Source: Thermodesulfovibrio sp. 3907-1M
GTDB taxonomy: Bacteria; Nitrospirota; Thermodesulfovibrionia; Thermodesulfovibrionales; Thermodesulfovibrionaceae
NCBI RefSeq assembly: GCF_040450955.1
Contig: NZ_CP144373.1
Coordinates: 186,001-250,000, forward strand
Direction: 5' to 3'
Length of the DNA stretch: 64,000 nt
The notes beneath the pieces are model-generated. The model was given only the letters and a program-made list of their open reading frames with translations, had not been told where the DNA came from and made no database searches. Positions within the stretch are counted from its first letter, which is position 1. Every line of letters begins with the position of its first letter. Shown here one piece after another: positions 9,067-16,993 of this stretch. Made by a program: the position numbers and the translations under genes.

Positions 9067-9516
9067 ATGAAAAAATATTTAATTTTTTTAGTTTGTCTTT
9101 TACTGATGGGTGCTTATGGTTGTGCCTCAGTAGTGAACCCTTATAGTGAATCCTTTACTTGTCCTTTAATGGAAGAGGGGAAATGCGTACCTATAAAGGA
9201 AGCCTATAATGAATCATTGAAAGGATACACTTTAAAGCTTGAAGAAACCAAAGACGCAAAAAATTTAGCTAAAGAATATGACCCTGTGCAAGAAAGTTAT
9301 AGAACAGCGTTATTTGATAAACTTACTAAATTACTCAGAGACCCAAAAACTCCAATATTAGCACCACCAAAAATTGTAAGAGTGATGATTCTTCCTTATC
9401 AAGATTCACAAGGTAAAGAATTTTATTCTACCAGATATATCTATCTAGTGGTTGAAGACCCTCAATGGATATTGCAAAATATCAATACCTTGCCATCCGA
9501 AGAATCAGAGCAATAA
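9067..9516 (+). CDS. traV: TraV, T4SS outer-membrane lipoprotein
   Basis: The frame opens at 9019, but ATG 9067 has a perfect AGGAGG upstream and starts a lipoprotein signal peptide with the lipobox-like AYGC. About 149 aa. The Cys pair in FTCPLMEEGKCVP and the C-terminal RVMILPYQDSQGKEFYSTRY are typical of TraV, the VirB7-like lipoprotein of the core complex. Confidence 0.8.
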   Translation: MKKYLIFLVCLLLMGAYGCASVVNPYSESFTCPLMEEGKCVPIKEAYNESLKGYTLKLEETKDAKNLAKEYDPVQESYRTALFDKLTKLLRDPKTPILAPPKIVRVMILPYQDSQGKEFYSTRYIYLVVEDPQWILQNINTLPSEESEQ

Positions 9517-9579
9517 GGAGGGGATATAATGTTTGAAATAGGGGATAGAGATGATTTTATTTATCAAAAAAAACCACAA

Positions 9580-11025
9580 GAAGACACCATCTTCTATAAG
9601 ATGGTGATGAATTGTGATATAATTATAACATGAGAGCTTTGAGGATAGAGCTAAACAAAATAGATGATAAAACTAAAACTATTCTTGGTTATCTTACATA
9701 TCATGCTGGGAAACTTTGGAATGAGTGTAATTATCTCTTACATAATAAATTGGCTAAAGTAAATAAGTATGATATATACAATAAAATCAAAAATACTTCT
9801 ATTCATAAAAAATCATTACATAGTAGAACAGCTCAAATTGTTATAGAAGAACTTGTCAGGGCTTGGAAAAACTTTTTTGACCACCTTAAAAATCCATCTA
9901 AATATCCTAACAAAGTAAAACCACCTAAATATGTGGATAAAACCGCTCCCCATAGAACTATAACCTACGATAAAACAGGTTTTAAGATAAAAGGAAATAC
10001 AATCAGACTAAGTATTCCAAAAGATTTAAAAGAATATCTAAAAGAAAAGTTTGGCTTCACTGATGATTATATCTATATAAATACTGGTATAGATTTACAA
10101 AAACTAAACATAGTAAATATCCAAATAGTGCCTTATAAAGCCTATGGAAATATAACCTTTAGATTGAATATAATCTATGAAAAGGAAATAGAAGATACAA
10201 AAAATAAATACGATAAAGTAATGGCAATAGATTACGGAGTATCTAACTTTGCCACCATTGTAATAGAAAATGAGCCTATATCCTATATAGTAGATGGTGG
10301 AGGTTTTCAATCTATTTTACAAAAGTATCTCAAAAAATTAGCCAAATGGCAAAAGAAGAAAGATAATTTAAAAAATAAAGGACTACCATATAATAAAGTA
10401 GAAAAGGTGTTGCATAGAATACAGAAAAAGATAAACAACCTTATAAGAGATTACACTCATAAAGTTTCTAACTTAATAGTGAATTTAGCCAAAAAATACA
10501 ATGTTTCAAAAATAGTAATTGGAGATATTCAAAAAGTTAAAAACAAAGAAAGTAACTTACCAGATTTACTAAATCAAATGTTAAGATTACTGCCATATGG
10601 TAAAGTATCTAATGCTTTGGAATATAAGGCAAAAGAGCATGGTATAGAAACTATACTAATCAACGAAGCATACACATCAGGTGTAGACAGCACTATTAAT
10701 AGTGTTGTTTCTAAAGAAAACTATACACCTGATAGAAGAATAGAAAGGGAATTATTTAAATCATTAAATGGATTAATCAATGCCGATGTAAACGGAGCGA
10801 GAAACATACTAAAGAAATTCAAAAAGAGCTGGCATGATTTAATAAGTGGTTTAAAGCAAATTACAAGGTTAAGAGTTTTTGGAAAACTAAAAGGTAGCCC
10901 TGTGTTTGCTACATATAGGCAAATAGGGGTAGTAGGGTGTAGTGACCACCTGTATAGGATAAGGTGCATTAATAATGCACAAACTCCTATAGAAGCTACC
11001 ACTTCTTAAAGTGGTAGTAGTTCAC
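9580..11025 (+). mobile_element. TnpB-only IS200/IS605 (IS1341-like) element
   Basis: Left end: perfect 9-bp hairpin CACCATCTT/AAGATGGTG (9585-9593, 9598-9606). Right end: perfect hairpin CTACCACTT/AAGTGGTAG (10996-11004, 11009-11017) overlapping the tnpB stop. Subterminal hairpins, no inverted-repeat ends and no obvious target duplication are the IS200/IS605 pattern. No tnpA is present, so mobility would need a TnpA in trans. Exact cleavage positions are estimated. Confidence 0.75.
9630..11009 (+). CDS. tnpB: TnpB RNA-guided nuclease homologue
   Basis: 459 aa. RuvC-I Asp in VMAIDYGVSNFATI (about residue 201) and RuvC-III in LINADVNGARNI (about 383) are present. At RuvC-II the sequence is KIVIGDIQKVK, with Gly where the catalytic Glu of typical TnpB stands. 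The zinc-finger cysteines usually found before RuvC-III are absent; the segment reads AYTSGVDSTINS. This resembles the Cys-less thermophile OrfB clade. Start ATG overlaps the TGA that ends the interrupted host ORF. The guide (omega) RNA would come from the 3' end of the element. Confidence 0.85.
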   Translation: MRALRIELNKIDDKTKTILGYLTYHAGKLWNECNYLLHNKLAKVNKYDIYNKIKNTSIHKKSLHSRTAQIVIEELVRAWKNFFDHLKNPSKYPNKVKPPKYVDKTAPHRTITYDKTGFKIKGNTIRLSIPKDLKEYLKEKFGFTDDYIYINTGIDLQKLNIVNIQIVPYKAYGNITFRLNIIYEKEIEDTKNKYDKVMAIDYGVSNFATIVIENEPISYIVDGGGFQSILQKYLKKLAKWQKKKDNLKNKGLPYNKVEKVLHRIQKKINNLIRDYTHKVSNLIVNLAKKYNVSKIVIGDIQKVKNKESNLPDLLNQMLRLLPYGKVSNALEYKAKEHGIETILINEAYTSGVDSTINSVVSKENYTPDRRIERELFKSLNGLINADVNGARNILKKFKKSWHDLISGLKQITRLRVFGKLKGSPVFATYRQIGVVGCSDHLYRIRCINNAQTPIEATTS

Positions 11026-11160
11026 TCTGATTTTGAAAAACTTCCTTTAAATGTGAAAATTGCCATTTTAAAAAAGTTAAATCCCGAAAAAATTTCACAA
11101 AAACAAAAGTAATATATTTAACATGAAAACTATAAAAACCAAAAAGGGCAGGTGATTATC

Positions 11161-12558
11161 TTGAAAAAAATTGTAGCTATTATCCTAATTTTACTTTTTA
11201 CTTCAGGAGGGGCAACAGCTGGCTGGCTGGATACATGGTTTGACCAGCATACCTCAACGGCTCCTAACTACTTTGAAGGGCAGAAGCGTGGTTATTTTAC
11301 AGCAGGCTCTTTTAGTGCAAGAATTCCGACTTCTACTGATTACCTTGTAAGTATAGAGAAACCAAGACTTAAAGCAGGCTGTGGTGGTATTGACATATTC
11401 ATGGGGGGATTCAGTTTTGTCAACTTTGATTATCTGGTTCAGAAACTTCAAAGACTTATTCAGGCAGCACCAATGGTAGCATTCCAGATAGCGTTGAACA
11501 CTTTAAGCAGTACTCTTGGAACTGAAATTAAGGACGCTGAAAAAATTATTGATGCTTTAAACAGTCTTCAGTTAAATGAGTGTGCAGTAATGAAACCTTT
11601 TACTACAATAGACTTAACTAAAGATAATGTGGAATCTCAGTTTGTAGCGGCAAGTGAAGCTGCATTAAAAAGCACGGGATTTACCGATCTATGGAAAAAT
11701 CTTATGGCTTTCGGGTCTAACGTTAAAACTCAATCACAGGACAAAGTCCCTGCAACTAATTTTATAGAAGGTTGTAGCACAGAACTTAATAACTTATTCT
11801 CAGGTAGCAGAAACGGAGTACTGGAATACTTCGGGCAGCGGTACGGAGATACTGATATTATTCCCTACATAAGAGCATTGGTTGGAGACGTCGTTATAAG
11901 AATAGATAACAATGAAACCGCAAGCGTTCACAAATATACACCTGGCTGTTCTGAATCAGTTTTTCAGGCTTTGAAGGAAGGAAAACTTTATAGAAAAAAT
12001 AGCCCTGAAAGTGCCTGCGTTGAGGATACGTCACAATCTCTAAGGGATAAAGTTGCGGATATACTTGAGAGGGCTAAAAATTCAATAGCAAGCAGAACCA
12101 ATCCTCCTCAGGGTTATCTTTCAATCGCTCAGACGTCTCCTATACCCGTTCAGTTAATGCTTAGATATGCGGTTCAATCTGGAGATCAGTCAGTTACTGC
12201 TGTCATTGCAGATCCTGTAGCAAAAGGACTTTTTATGCAAGCATATCTTGACATTTACAGCAAGCTACACAAAGCGGTTGGTGCTTTACAGGCAGTATCT
12301 GAAAAAACAAATGATCCAAATAAACCTGACAAACCCTGTAATTTCGCTCCGTTGTTACTCAGTCTTCTTGAAAAAATGGAAAGAAAAATGTGGGAAGGAG
12401 TAGATACGGTTGTGGGAATTTACAGAAACTCAATGGGCGAGGTGGAATCTACCCTCAAAGTTGCACAGGCGTTTGAATCTTTTCAAGATAAGGTTTATAA
12501 TGAGCTGTCTCAGAAATACGGTAAATTTGTTGCTCACAGGGCTATATATGGTCAGTAA
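11161..12558 (+). CDS. traH: TraH, conjugative pilus assembly protein
   Basis: About 465 aa. TTG 11161 (preceded by GGGCAGGTG) begins a clean signal peptide (MKKIVAIILILLF); GTG 11152 in the same frame is the alternative. The mature start GWLDTWFDQ, then GYFTAGSFSARIPT and GCGGIDIFMGGFSFVNFDYL, are diagnostic of TraH. A Cys-rich centre and C-terminal helices follow. In F, TraH acts with TraG in pilus assembly. Confidence 0.9.
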   Translation: MKKIVAIILILLFTSGGATAGWLDTWFDQHTSTAPNYFEGQKRGYFTAGSFSARIPTSTDYLVSIEKPRLKAGCGGIDIFMGGFSFVNFDYLVQKLQRLIQAAPMVAFQIALNTLSSTLGTEIKDAEKIIDALNSLQLNECAVMKPFTTIDLTKDNVESQFVAASEAALKSTGFTDLWKNLMAFGSNVKTQSQDKVPATNFIEGCSTELNNLFSGSRNGVLEYFGQRYGDTDIIPYIRALVGDVVIRIDNNETASVHKYTPGCSESVFQALKEGKLYRKNSPESACVEDTSQSLRDKVADILERAKNSIASRTNPPQGYLSIAQTSPIPVQLMLRYAVQSGDQSVTAVIADPVAKGLFMQAYLDIYSKLHKAVGALQAVSEKTNDPNKPDKPCNFAPLLLSLLEKMERKMWEGVDTVVGIYRNSMGEVESTLKVAQAFESFQDKVYNELSQKYGKFVAHRAIYGQ

Positions 12559-15355
12559 AATGCAAAGACAAAGTTTGATAAGTTTAATCTTTATATCCTT
12601 AATTTTAGTGCCCGGTGTGGTTCAGGCTGCCACATGGGAGTATATCACGTATGGTGGCTATGATGCAGCCGTAAAAGCATGGAAATTAGTTGCTTTAATC
12701 CTTAGTGATAGAAACTACAATGGATTAATTATCTCTGCGGCAGTTCTTGGTGCTATATGTATTTTTGTTGCTACTTATATCAAAATAGCAACTGGGGCAA
12801 AAACAGGGGGATTAAGCTGGGCTGTACCAGTTCTGGCTGGGTTAACACTGTATGCAGCACTGGTTGTCCCAAAAGACTCGCTTGTAATTTACGATGAAAA
12901 ATTAAACAGAGGACCCTATCAGATAGATGGTATTCCAAGAGGTATAGCCACGCTGGCTGGAATTTTAAACAAGATAGAAATAGGAATGATTGAAATTTTC
13001 TCAACAAGCGTTGATCCTGCATCTGATTATAGACTTAACTCTGGAGGAACAGGCTGGGAAGTAATTGATTATGCAGACCCTGTAATGCTATCTGCAAATC
13101 TTAGGCAAACACTTTATAACTATATCAAGGACTGTGTTTTTGTTGAGCTGGCAAGACCGGGAACAATACTGGATGCAGATAAAATAGCAAGTGGAGAGCA
13201 GAAATACGATACAGTAATTAGTGAATCAAGGAATCCTTCTCTTTATACGGTGAAATATGATAGTAGTAATCCCAATGGTGTTTCTGCTACCTGTACAGAA
13301 GTAGGGAATTATTTAATTGGTGTAATGAATAACCCGGCCACGTGGGAAGAGGCATTCAAAAATGCATGTGCAGCAAGAGGGTTTGATGTAACAGTTCCTG
13401 CGTCTTATAATCAATGTAAAACCTTAATAGAAAGTACGTTAGCAAAAACATTCAAAGATAATAATTCCATTACGATACCTCTTTTTGGAGCTCAGCGGAC
13501 ACTTGGTGAAGAATTACAGAATGTTATTTTTAGTTCAGCTCCGTCAGTCAGCATAAGCAGGCTTGCAACAACCAATACAATGTCTCAGTTTATCGGACTT
13601 GCCGTTCATGCCAACAGCTGGTTACCAGTTATAAAAGAGTCTCTCATGGCAATTGCAGTATCCGCCATTCCATTGTTAACGCTGTTTATTGTTACTCCTT
13701 TAGTAGGAAGGGCTTTATCTATAATAACAGGCTTATTTGTATGGTTAACTCTCTGGGGGGTTATAGATGCAATTATACACGGACTTGGAGTTACCCTTGC
13801 GGAAGACGCAGCTGCTGCCATGTCATTTGGTGGAAGAGTTGATGTAGGGTTAGCACAAGTACTTAGTTATCCCGGATATGCGGCTAAGGTTGCTGCTACC
13901 TTTGGTGGATTAAGGTGGTCTGGTCTTATGATTGCAAGCGTTATAACAGCCATGATTATCAGGTTTGGTGGAACTGCACTTGCAATGCTTGCTGGTAGCA
14001 TTGCATCTCTTCCCCAGGGAAGTGGACAACAATATGGAGTTAGTGCAATAAGAAATCCTGAAGGTATCTTTAAAAGTGAAATACTTCCAGCCACGACCAT
14101 TGGAGGCAAGCTTTGGGCGGCAGGAGGAGCTGATAATTACGCAAAAGGGCTTAAAAATCTAGATATAGGAACAGATGCGGGTAGGGCGTTGGCAGGAAAA
14201 GCTCTTGGATCTGATTACATAGCAAAGGCTACAGAATATTCTGCACGACATTCCATGGGACAATCAATGGGAGGATGGGAAAAAGCTAAAGCGTTAGGAA
14301 TGACCCCTGAGCAAATGGGAAAAGCAGAGGTATTCCAAGGGGCTCAATTTACAGGAACTGGTTATGTAAGCCGAAAAGAAGGTTCTTATGTCTTAACAAA
14401 AGATGGATGGAGAATGACTGATGTCAATATGATACCTGTTACCACCGCTCTTGGTCAAAGAACAGAGGCAGCTAAGTCAAAACTTTATTCTTTGATGCAG
14501 GACGCAATAAGAACAAAAGGATTGGATGAAACCTACAAGTGGTTCAGTCAGCATAAGGATATGTTTACTGAGGGTGAAAGAGGACAACTTGAAGGGTTAT
14601 TTAGAAAAGGATTTCAAATACAAAAAGGATTTTCTGGGGATTCCGGGCACAGAGGGTCTATAACAGGGAGAGGTTCATTAGATGTAAACATGGGAACTCA
14701 AGTTGGTGGAGGAGCTATTCCTGCTGGTAAAGCCAATATGGGGGGAGGTCTTTCTGCTAATACTGTATATACAGATGAAACTTATGGGTCCAGTCGGAAT
14801 TTTGACCAAGTACAGAATGAAATTGCAAGAATATTTTCGGATGGTTTTTCCCGTTTTCAGGGTAGGGAATCTTCAGATGCTACAGGGAGTGAATGGTCTA
14901 AAATGTTTTCTGATTCAACGAAATATTCTGAAGCATCTAAATACGCTCAAGAATATAGAGAAACTGAAAGTTTATCCAGCAGTCTGAATGTTAATACCAT
15001 GCCTTTAATTGTCTCTGCTATTGCTCAAGAAAGATATGGTGGTGCACTTTCTGTTGGATTTATGAATTCAGATGATGCCTATATTAAAGCACATAAGGAT
15101 GTTATTGATGCAATATACAGAGGAGACTACGGTATGATAAAAGAATATGTCAAAAAAGTGGAAAATAAAACAGGTTTAAAACTTGATGTAGGGAATTTTT
15201 CAAATACTGTGATGCAAAATATTGAGACTACACAAGAAAAAGTGGAAGGATATCCAATCTCTAATGCTGGAGCCAGACGGAATCCTGTAAAGACAAAAGT
15301 AACATATGGAAGTAAAGGGCGAGAAGTTTTAAATAACCCACCTAAAGGGAGGTAA
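12548..15355 (+). CDS. traG: TraG, mating-pair/pilus assembly membrane protein
   Basis: The frame opens at 12410 inside traH. ATG 12548 is preferred: it overlaps the traH stop by 11 bases and starts a signal-like segment ending VVQAATWEY. About 935 aa. The N-terminal TraG domain has membrane helices near residues 15-80 and again between about 360 and 480. The long soluble C-terminal half is rich in Gly, Ser and Lys. TraG serves both pilus assembly and mating-pair stabilisation in F. It ends the tra operon visible here. Confidence 0.85.
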   Translation: MVSKMQRQSLISLIFISLILVPGVVQAATWEYITYGGYDAAVKAWKLVALILSDRNYNGLIISAAVLGAICIFVATYIKIATGAKTGGLSWAVPVLAGLTLYAALVVPKDSLVIYDEKLNRGPYQIDGIPRGIATLAGILNKIEIGMIEIFSTSVDPASDYRLNSGGTGWEVIDYADPVMLSANLRQTLYNYIKDCVFVELARPGTILDADKIASGEQKYDTVISESRNPSLYTVKYDSSNPNGVSATCTEVGNYLIGVMNNPATWEEAFKNACAARGFDVTVPASYNQCKTLIESTLAKTFKDNNSITIPLFGAQRTLGEELQNVIFSSAPSVSISRLATTNTMSQFIGLAVHANSWLPVIKESLMAIAVSAIPLLTLFIVTPLVGRALSIITGLFVWLTLWGVIDAIIHGLGVTLAEDAAAAMSFGGRVDVGLAQVLSYPGYAAKVAATFGGLRWSGLMIASVITAMIIRFGGTALAMLAGSIASLPQGSGQQYGVSAIRNPEGIFKSEILPATTIGGKLWAAGGADNYAKGLKNLDIGTDAGRALAGKALGSDYIAKATEYSARHSMGQSMGGWEKAKALGMTPEQMGKAEVFQGAQFTGTGYVSRKEGSYVLTKDGWRMTDVNMIPVTTALGQRTEAAKSKLYSLMQDAIRTKGLDETYKWFSQHKDMFTEGERGQLEGLFRKGFQIQKGFSGDSGHRGSITGRGSLDVNMGTQVGGGAIPAGKANMGGGLSANTVYTDETYGSSRNFDQVQNEIARIFSDGFSRFQGRESSDATGSEWSKMFSDSTKYSEASKYAQEYRETESLSSSLNVNTMPLIVSAIAQERYGGALSVGFMNSDDAYIKAHKDVIDAIYRGDYGMIKEYVKKVENKTGLKLDVGNFSNTVMQNIETTQEKVEGYPISNAGARRNPVKTKVTYGSKGREVLNNPPKGR

Positions 15356-15360
15356 TCAAT

Positions 15361-15702
15361 ATGTTATTTCCATTTCCTATAATTAACTTAAATACCGGAA
15401 TTATTTTGTTATACTTTACAGACAAAAATAACTTAACAAATGTAAGTTATGAATTCAACTATGACGAATCTTTGCAAAAGGTGGTATGCATATTTAACGA
15501 AGAGTTTAGTTTTCCTGTTGATATTTTACCAGAGGATTTAAAAGAGGGGTACAGTATTTTTATAATGGGATACGATTTTACTTCTCTATTTGGTAAACTT
15601 CTTTATAAGTTTGAAATTACAAATGAGTTTATTATTGATTTAAAAGCACATTTAAAATTCTACGATAAAATTAAAAAGGAACCTATTTCTATGATTAGCT
15701 AA
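15361..15702 (+). CDS. Hypothetical protein downstream of traG
   Basis: 113 aa, starting after AAAGGGAGGTAATCAAT. No signal peptide; mixed beta-rich sequence with many Phe and Tyr and no motif I recognise. Five bases after traG, so probably the last gene of the operon. Its tail overlaps the convergent gene by 4 bases. Confidence 0.55.
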   Translation: MLFPFPIINLNTGIILLYFTDKNNLTNVSYEFNYDESLQKVVCIFNEEFSFPVDILPEDLKEGYSIFIMGYDFTSLFGKLLYKFEITNEFIIDLKAHLKFYDKIKKEPISMIS

Positions 15703-16121
15703 TCTTGCCACCATTTTCCACCGATTCTAAATGGATTTACACCGTATCTATCATCCTCATAACTGCTATCAAAAGTAAAATTTTGAGATTCAAAGTGTTC
15801 GGAAGAATAGTCGTCATGTTTAAAAACAAAATCATTATCATAATTACTATTATTAATGTTTTTCTTTGATTCTTTTTCAATTGTAGGAATATCCTTTTCA
15901 AAATTAAATGCATAAGAAATTTGCATAACAATAAAAGCTGCGACAACAAAAACGGTTAAAGCCTCGGCTATATTTAAATGAAATTCTATGGCAGCAAATA
16001 AAGCTACTATAATAGGAATACCAATAATCAAAATAGGAATAAGTTTTGCATAATCATATTTTTTTTGTTTTTCTTTTAATTTTAGTAATTCTTTCTTATA
16101 TCTCTTTATTTCATTGTTCAT
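15699..16121 (-). CDS. Hypothetical two-helix membrane protein
   Basis: 140 aa. Basic coiled-coil N terminus (residues 4-24), two transmembrane helices (about 27-46 and 52-70), then a polar Ser/Asp/Asn-rich tail ending GGKWWQD. AAAGGAGG precedes the ATG. Its promoter is one arm of the inverted repeat at 16145-16209. Function unknown. Confidence 0.55.
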   Translation of the reverse strand: MNNEIKRYKKELLKLKEKQKKYDYAKLIPILIIGIPIIVALFAAIEFHLNIAEALTVFVVAAFIVMQISYAFNFEKDIPTIEKESKKNINNSNYDNDFVFKHDDYSSEHFESQNFTFDSSYEDDRYGVNPFRIGGKWWQD

Positions 16122-16144
16122 TTTTGCCTCCTTTGAAAAGGGTT

Positions 16145-16209
16145 TCTATATAAATATTACTCTTATAACAAAATTTTTTCAATATCGTCAAGAGTAATAT
16201 TTATATAGA
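16145..16209. promoter_or_regulatory. 20-bp perfect inverted repeat, divergent promoter pair
   Basis: TCTATATAAATATTACTCTT (16145-16164) and its exact reverse complement (16190-16209) are separated by 25 bases in the divergent region between the - gene ending at 16121 and the + gene from 16292. Each arm, read outward, is the shared AAGAGTAATATTTATA box with TAATAT placed as a -10. It could be two mirrored promoters, an operator for a dimeric regulator, or both. Confidence 0.6.
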
Positions 16210-16212
16210 TTT

Positions 16213-16291
16213 AGTTCAAGTAGGGTCTCACCGAAAAATCTCGCAAAGTTGCCAGTGCTTTCTGGCAAAAAAATAAAAAATGGAGGGTAAC
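16213..16291 (+). promoter_or_regulatory. Conserved 5' leader element (copy A)
   Basis: AGTTCAAGTAGGG at 16213-16225 and CCGAA at 16231-16235, 13 bases after the TAATAT box. The same pattern precedes the genes at 24344, 26443 and 26899. A 7-bp hairpin TTGCCAG/CTGGCAA follows near 16248-16267, then the Shine-Dalgarno GGAGG. Confidence 0.5.
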
Positions 16292-16594
16292 ATGATTAAA
16301 GGATATTCAAAGGAAAATTTCTTATTTTTTTATGTGAATGGCTCTGTTAAGTTAAACAAAGAAGTAGAGCCACAAATGATTCTTTTAAAACAAATATGCA
16401 ACCAGTATGGTAAAGTCATCATAGTTGGCCCTATGATGGCATTGAAGGTTCATGAAGACTTAAGAGGCAGGGAAAAACAGGTAATGATAACAATTGTAGA
16501 TGAGTTTCAAATGTTGTGGCAGGAATACGAAGAGATACAGAAGAAAATTGATAGTTCAATAAGTGAAAAAGTTGAAAACATCAGCGGGAGCTAA
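16292..16594 (+). CDS. Hypothetical protein of the leader regulon
   Basis: About 100 aa. ATG 16292 is 5 bases from GGAGG; ATG 16280 lies in front of the Shine-Dalgarno and is less likely. Starts MIKGYSKENFLFFYVNGSVK; later KVIIVGPMMALKVHEDLRG and a Glu/Lys-rich C terminus. No family recognised. Own promoter, own terminator and the shared leader make it a single-gene unit. Confidence 0.5.
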   Translation: MIKGYSKENFLFFYVNGSVKLNKEVEPQMILLKQICNQYGKVIIVGPMMALKVHEDLRGREKQVMITIVDEFQMLWQEYEEIQKKIDSSISEKVENISGS

Positions 16595-16608
16595 CTCCCG
16601 CTTTTTTG
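16582..16608 (+). terminator. Intrinsic terminator
   Basis: AGCGGGAG-ctaa-CTCCCGCT followed by TTTTT. The left arm contains the last codons and the loop the stop codon of the gene that it ends. Confidence 0.85.
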
Positions 16609-16620
16609 TTTTAAAATTTT

Positions 16621-16993
16621 TTATGATAAATAGAAGGTTAACAAAGGCATAACGGGTTGAGCAGGTAGAGGCATTTTATCAAGTTTTTCTTTTATAGATT
16701 TTCCTATCTCTTTTAATTTTTTTAACTGTTCGTCAGTCCACTTTATTTTCTTTATCCCTTCATATTTTTTTATTGTACTAAAATCAAGAGATTCACCTTT
16801 TCTGGATACATATAACATGGGTTCAGTTTCGAAATACACGAAATCAAGTAAGGCAGGTAATGATTCAATTCCCCATTTAGACCACAGTCTATTTAAATAA
16901 TTTTCAAGCATTGTATCTATATCGGGCTCTTCAGGTGCTTCTAAGAATAACTTTTTTATAGATTTTTCAGATGATATAGGCTCTGTTTTTTAG
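16621..16993 (-). pseudogene. Out-of-frame continuation of the helicase gene
   Basis: Going leftward from about 16993 this frame is open to 16621 (about 123 codons), including EPISSEKSIKKLFLEAPEEP before the first ATG at 16911. No ribosome-binding site is seen at 16911. Removing one A from the A6 run near 16986-16991 would join it to the helicase ORF. It lacks helicase motifs II-VI. It could instead be a separate small gene from 16911. Confidence 0.45.

Larger units (their letters stand above)
9529..11112 (+). pseudogene. Small tra-operon gene split by the TnpB element
   Basis: A strong start (AAGGAGGGG then ATG 9529) encodes MFEIGDRDDFIYQKK, then runs into the hairpin end of the inserted element and stops at 9633. 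Beyond the element, in-frame SDFEKLPLNVKIAILKKLN runs to a stop at 11112. The two pieces look like the ends of one protein of roughly 50 residues interrupted between about 9580 and 11025. The product is not recognised. In F the next genes would be traR and traC, and neither piece resembles them. Confidence 0.5.

Noticed and set aside
13606-14109. - strand frames inside traG
   Set aside because: Shadow frames of a clearly coding + strand gene.
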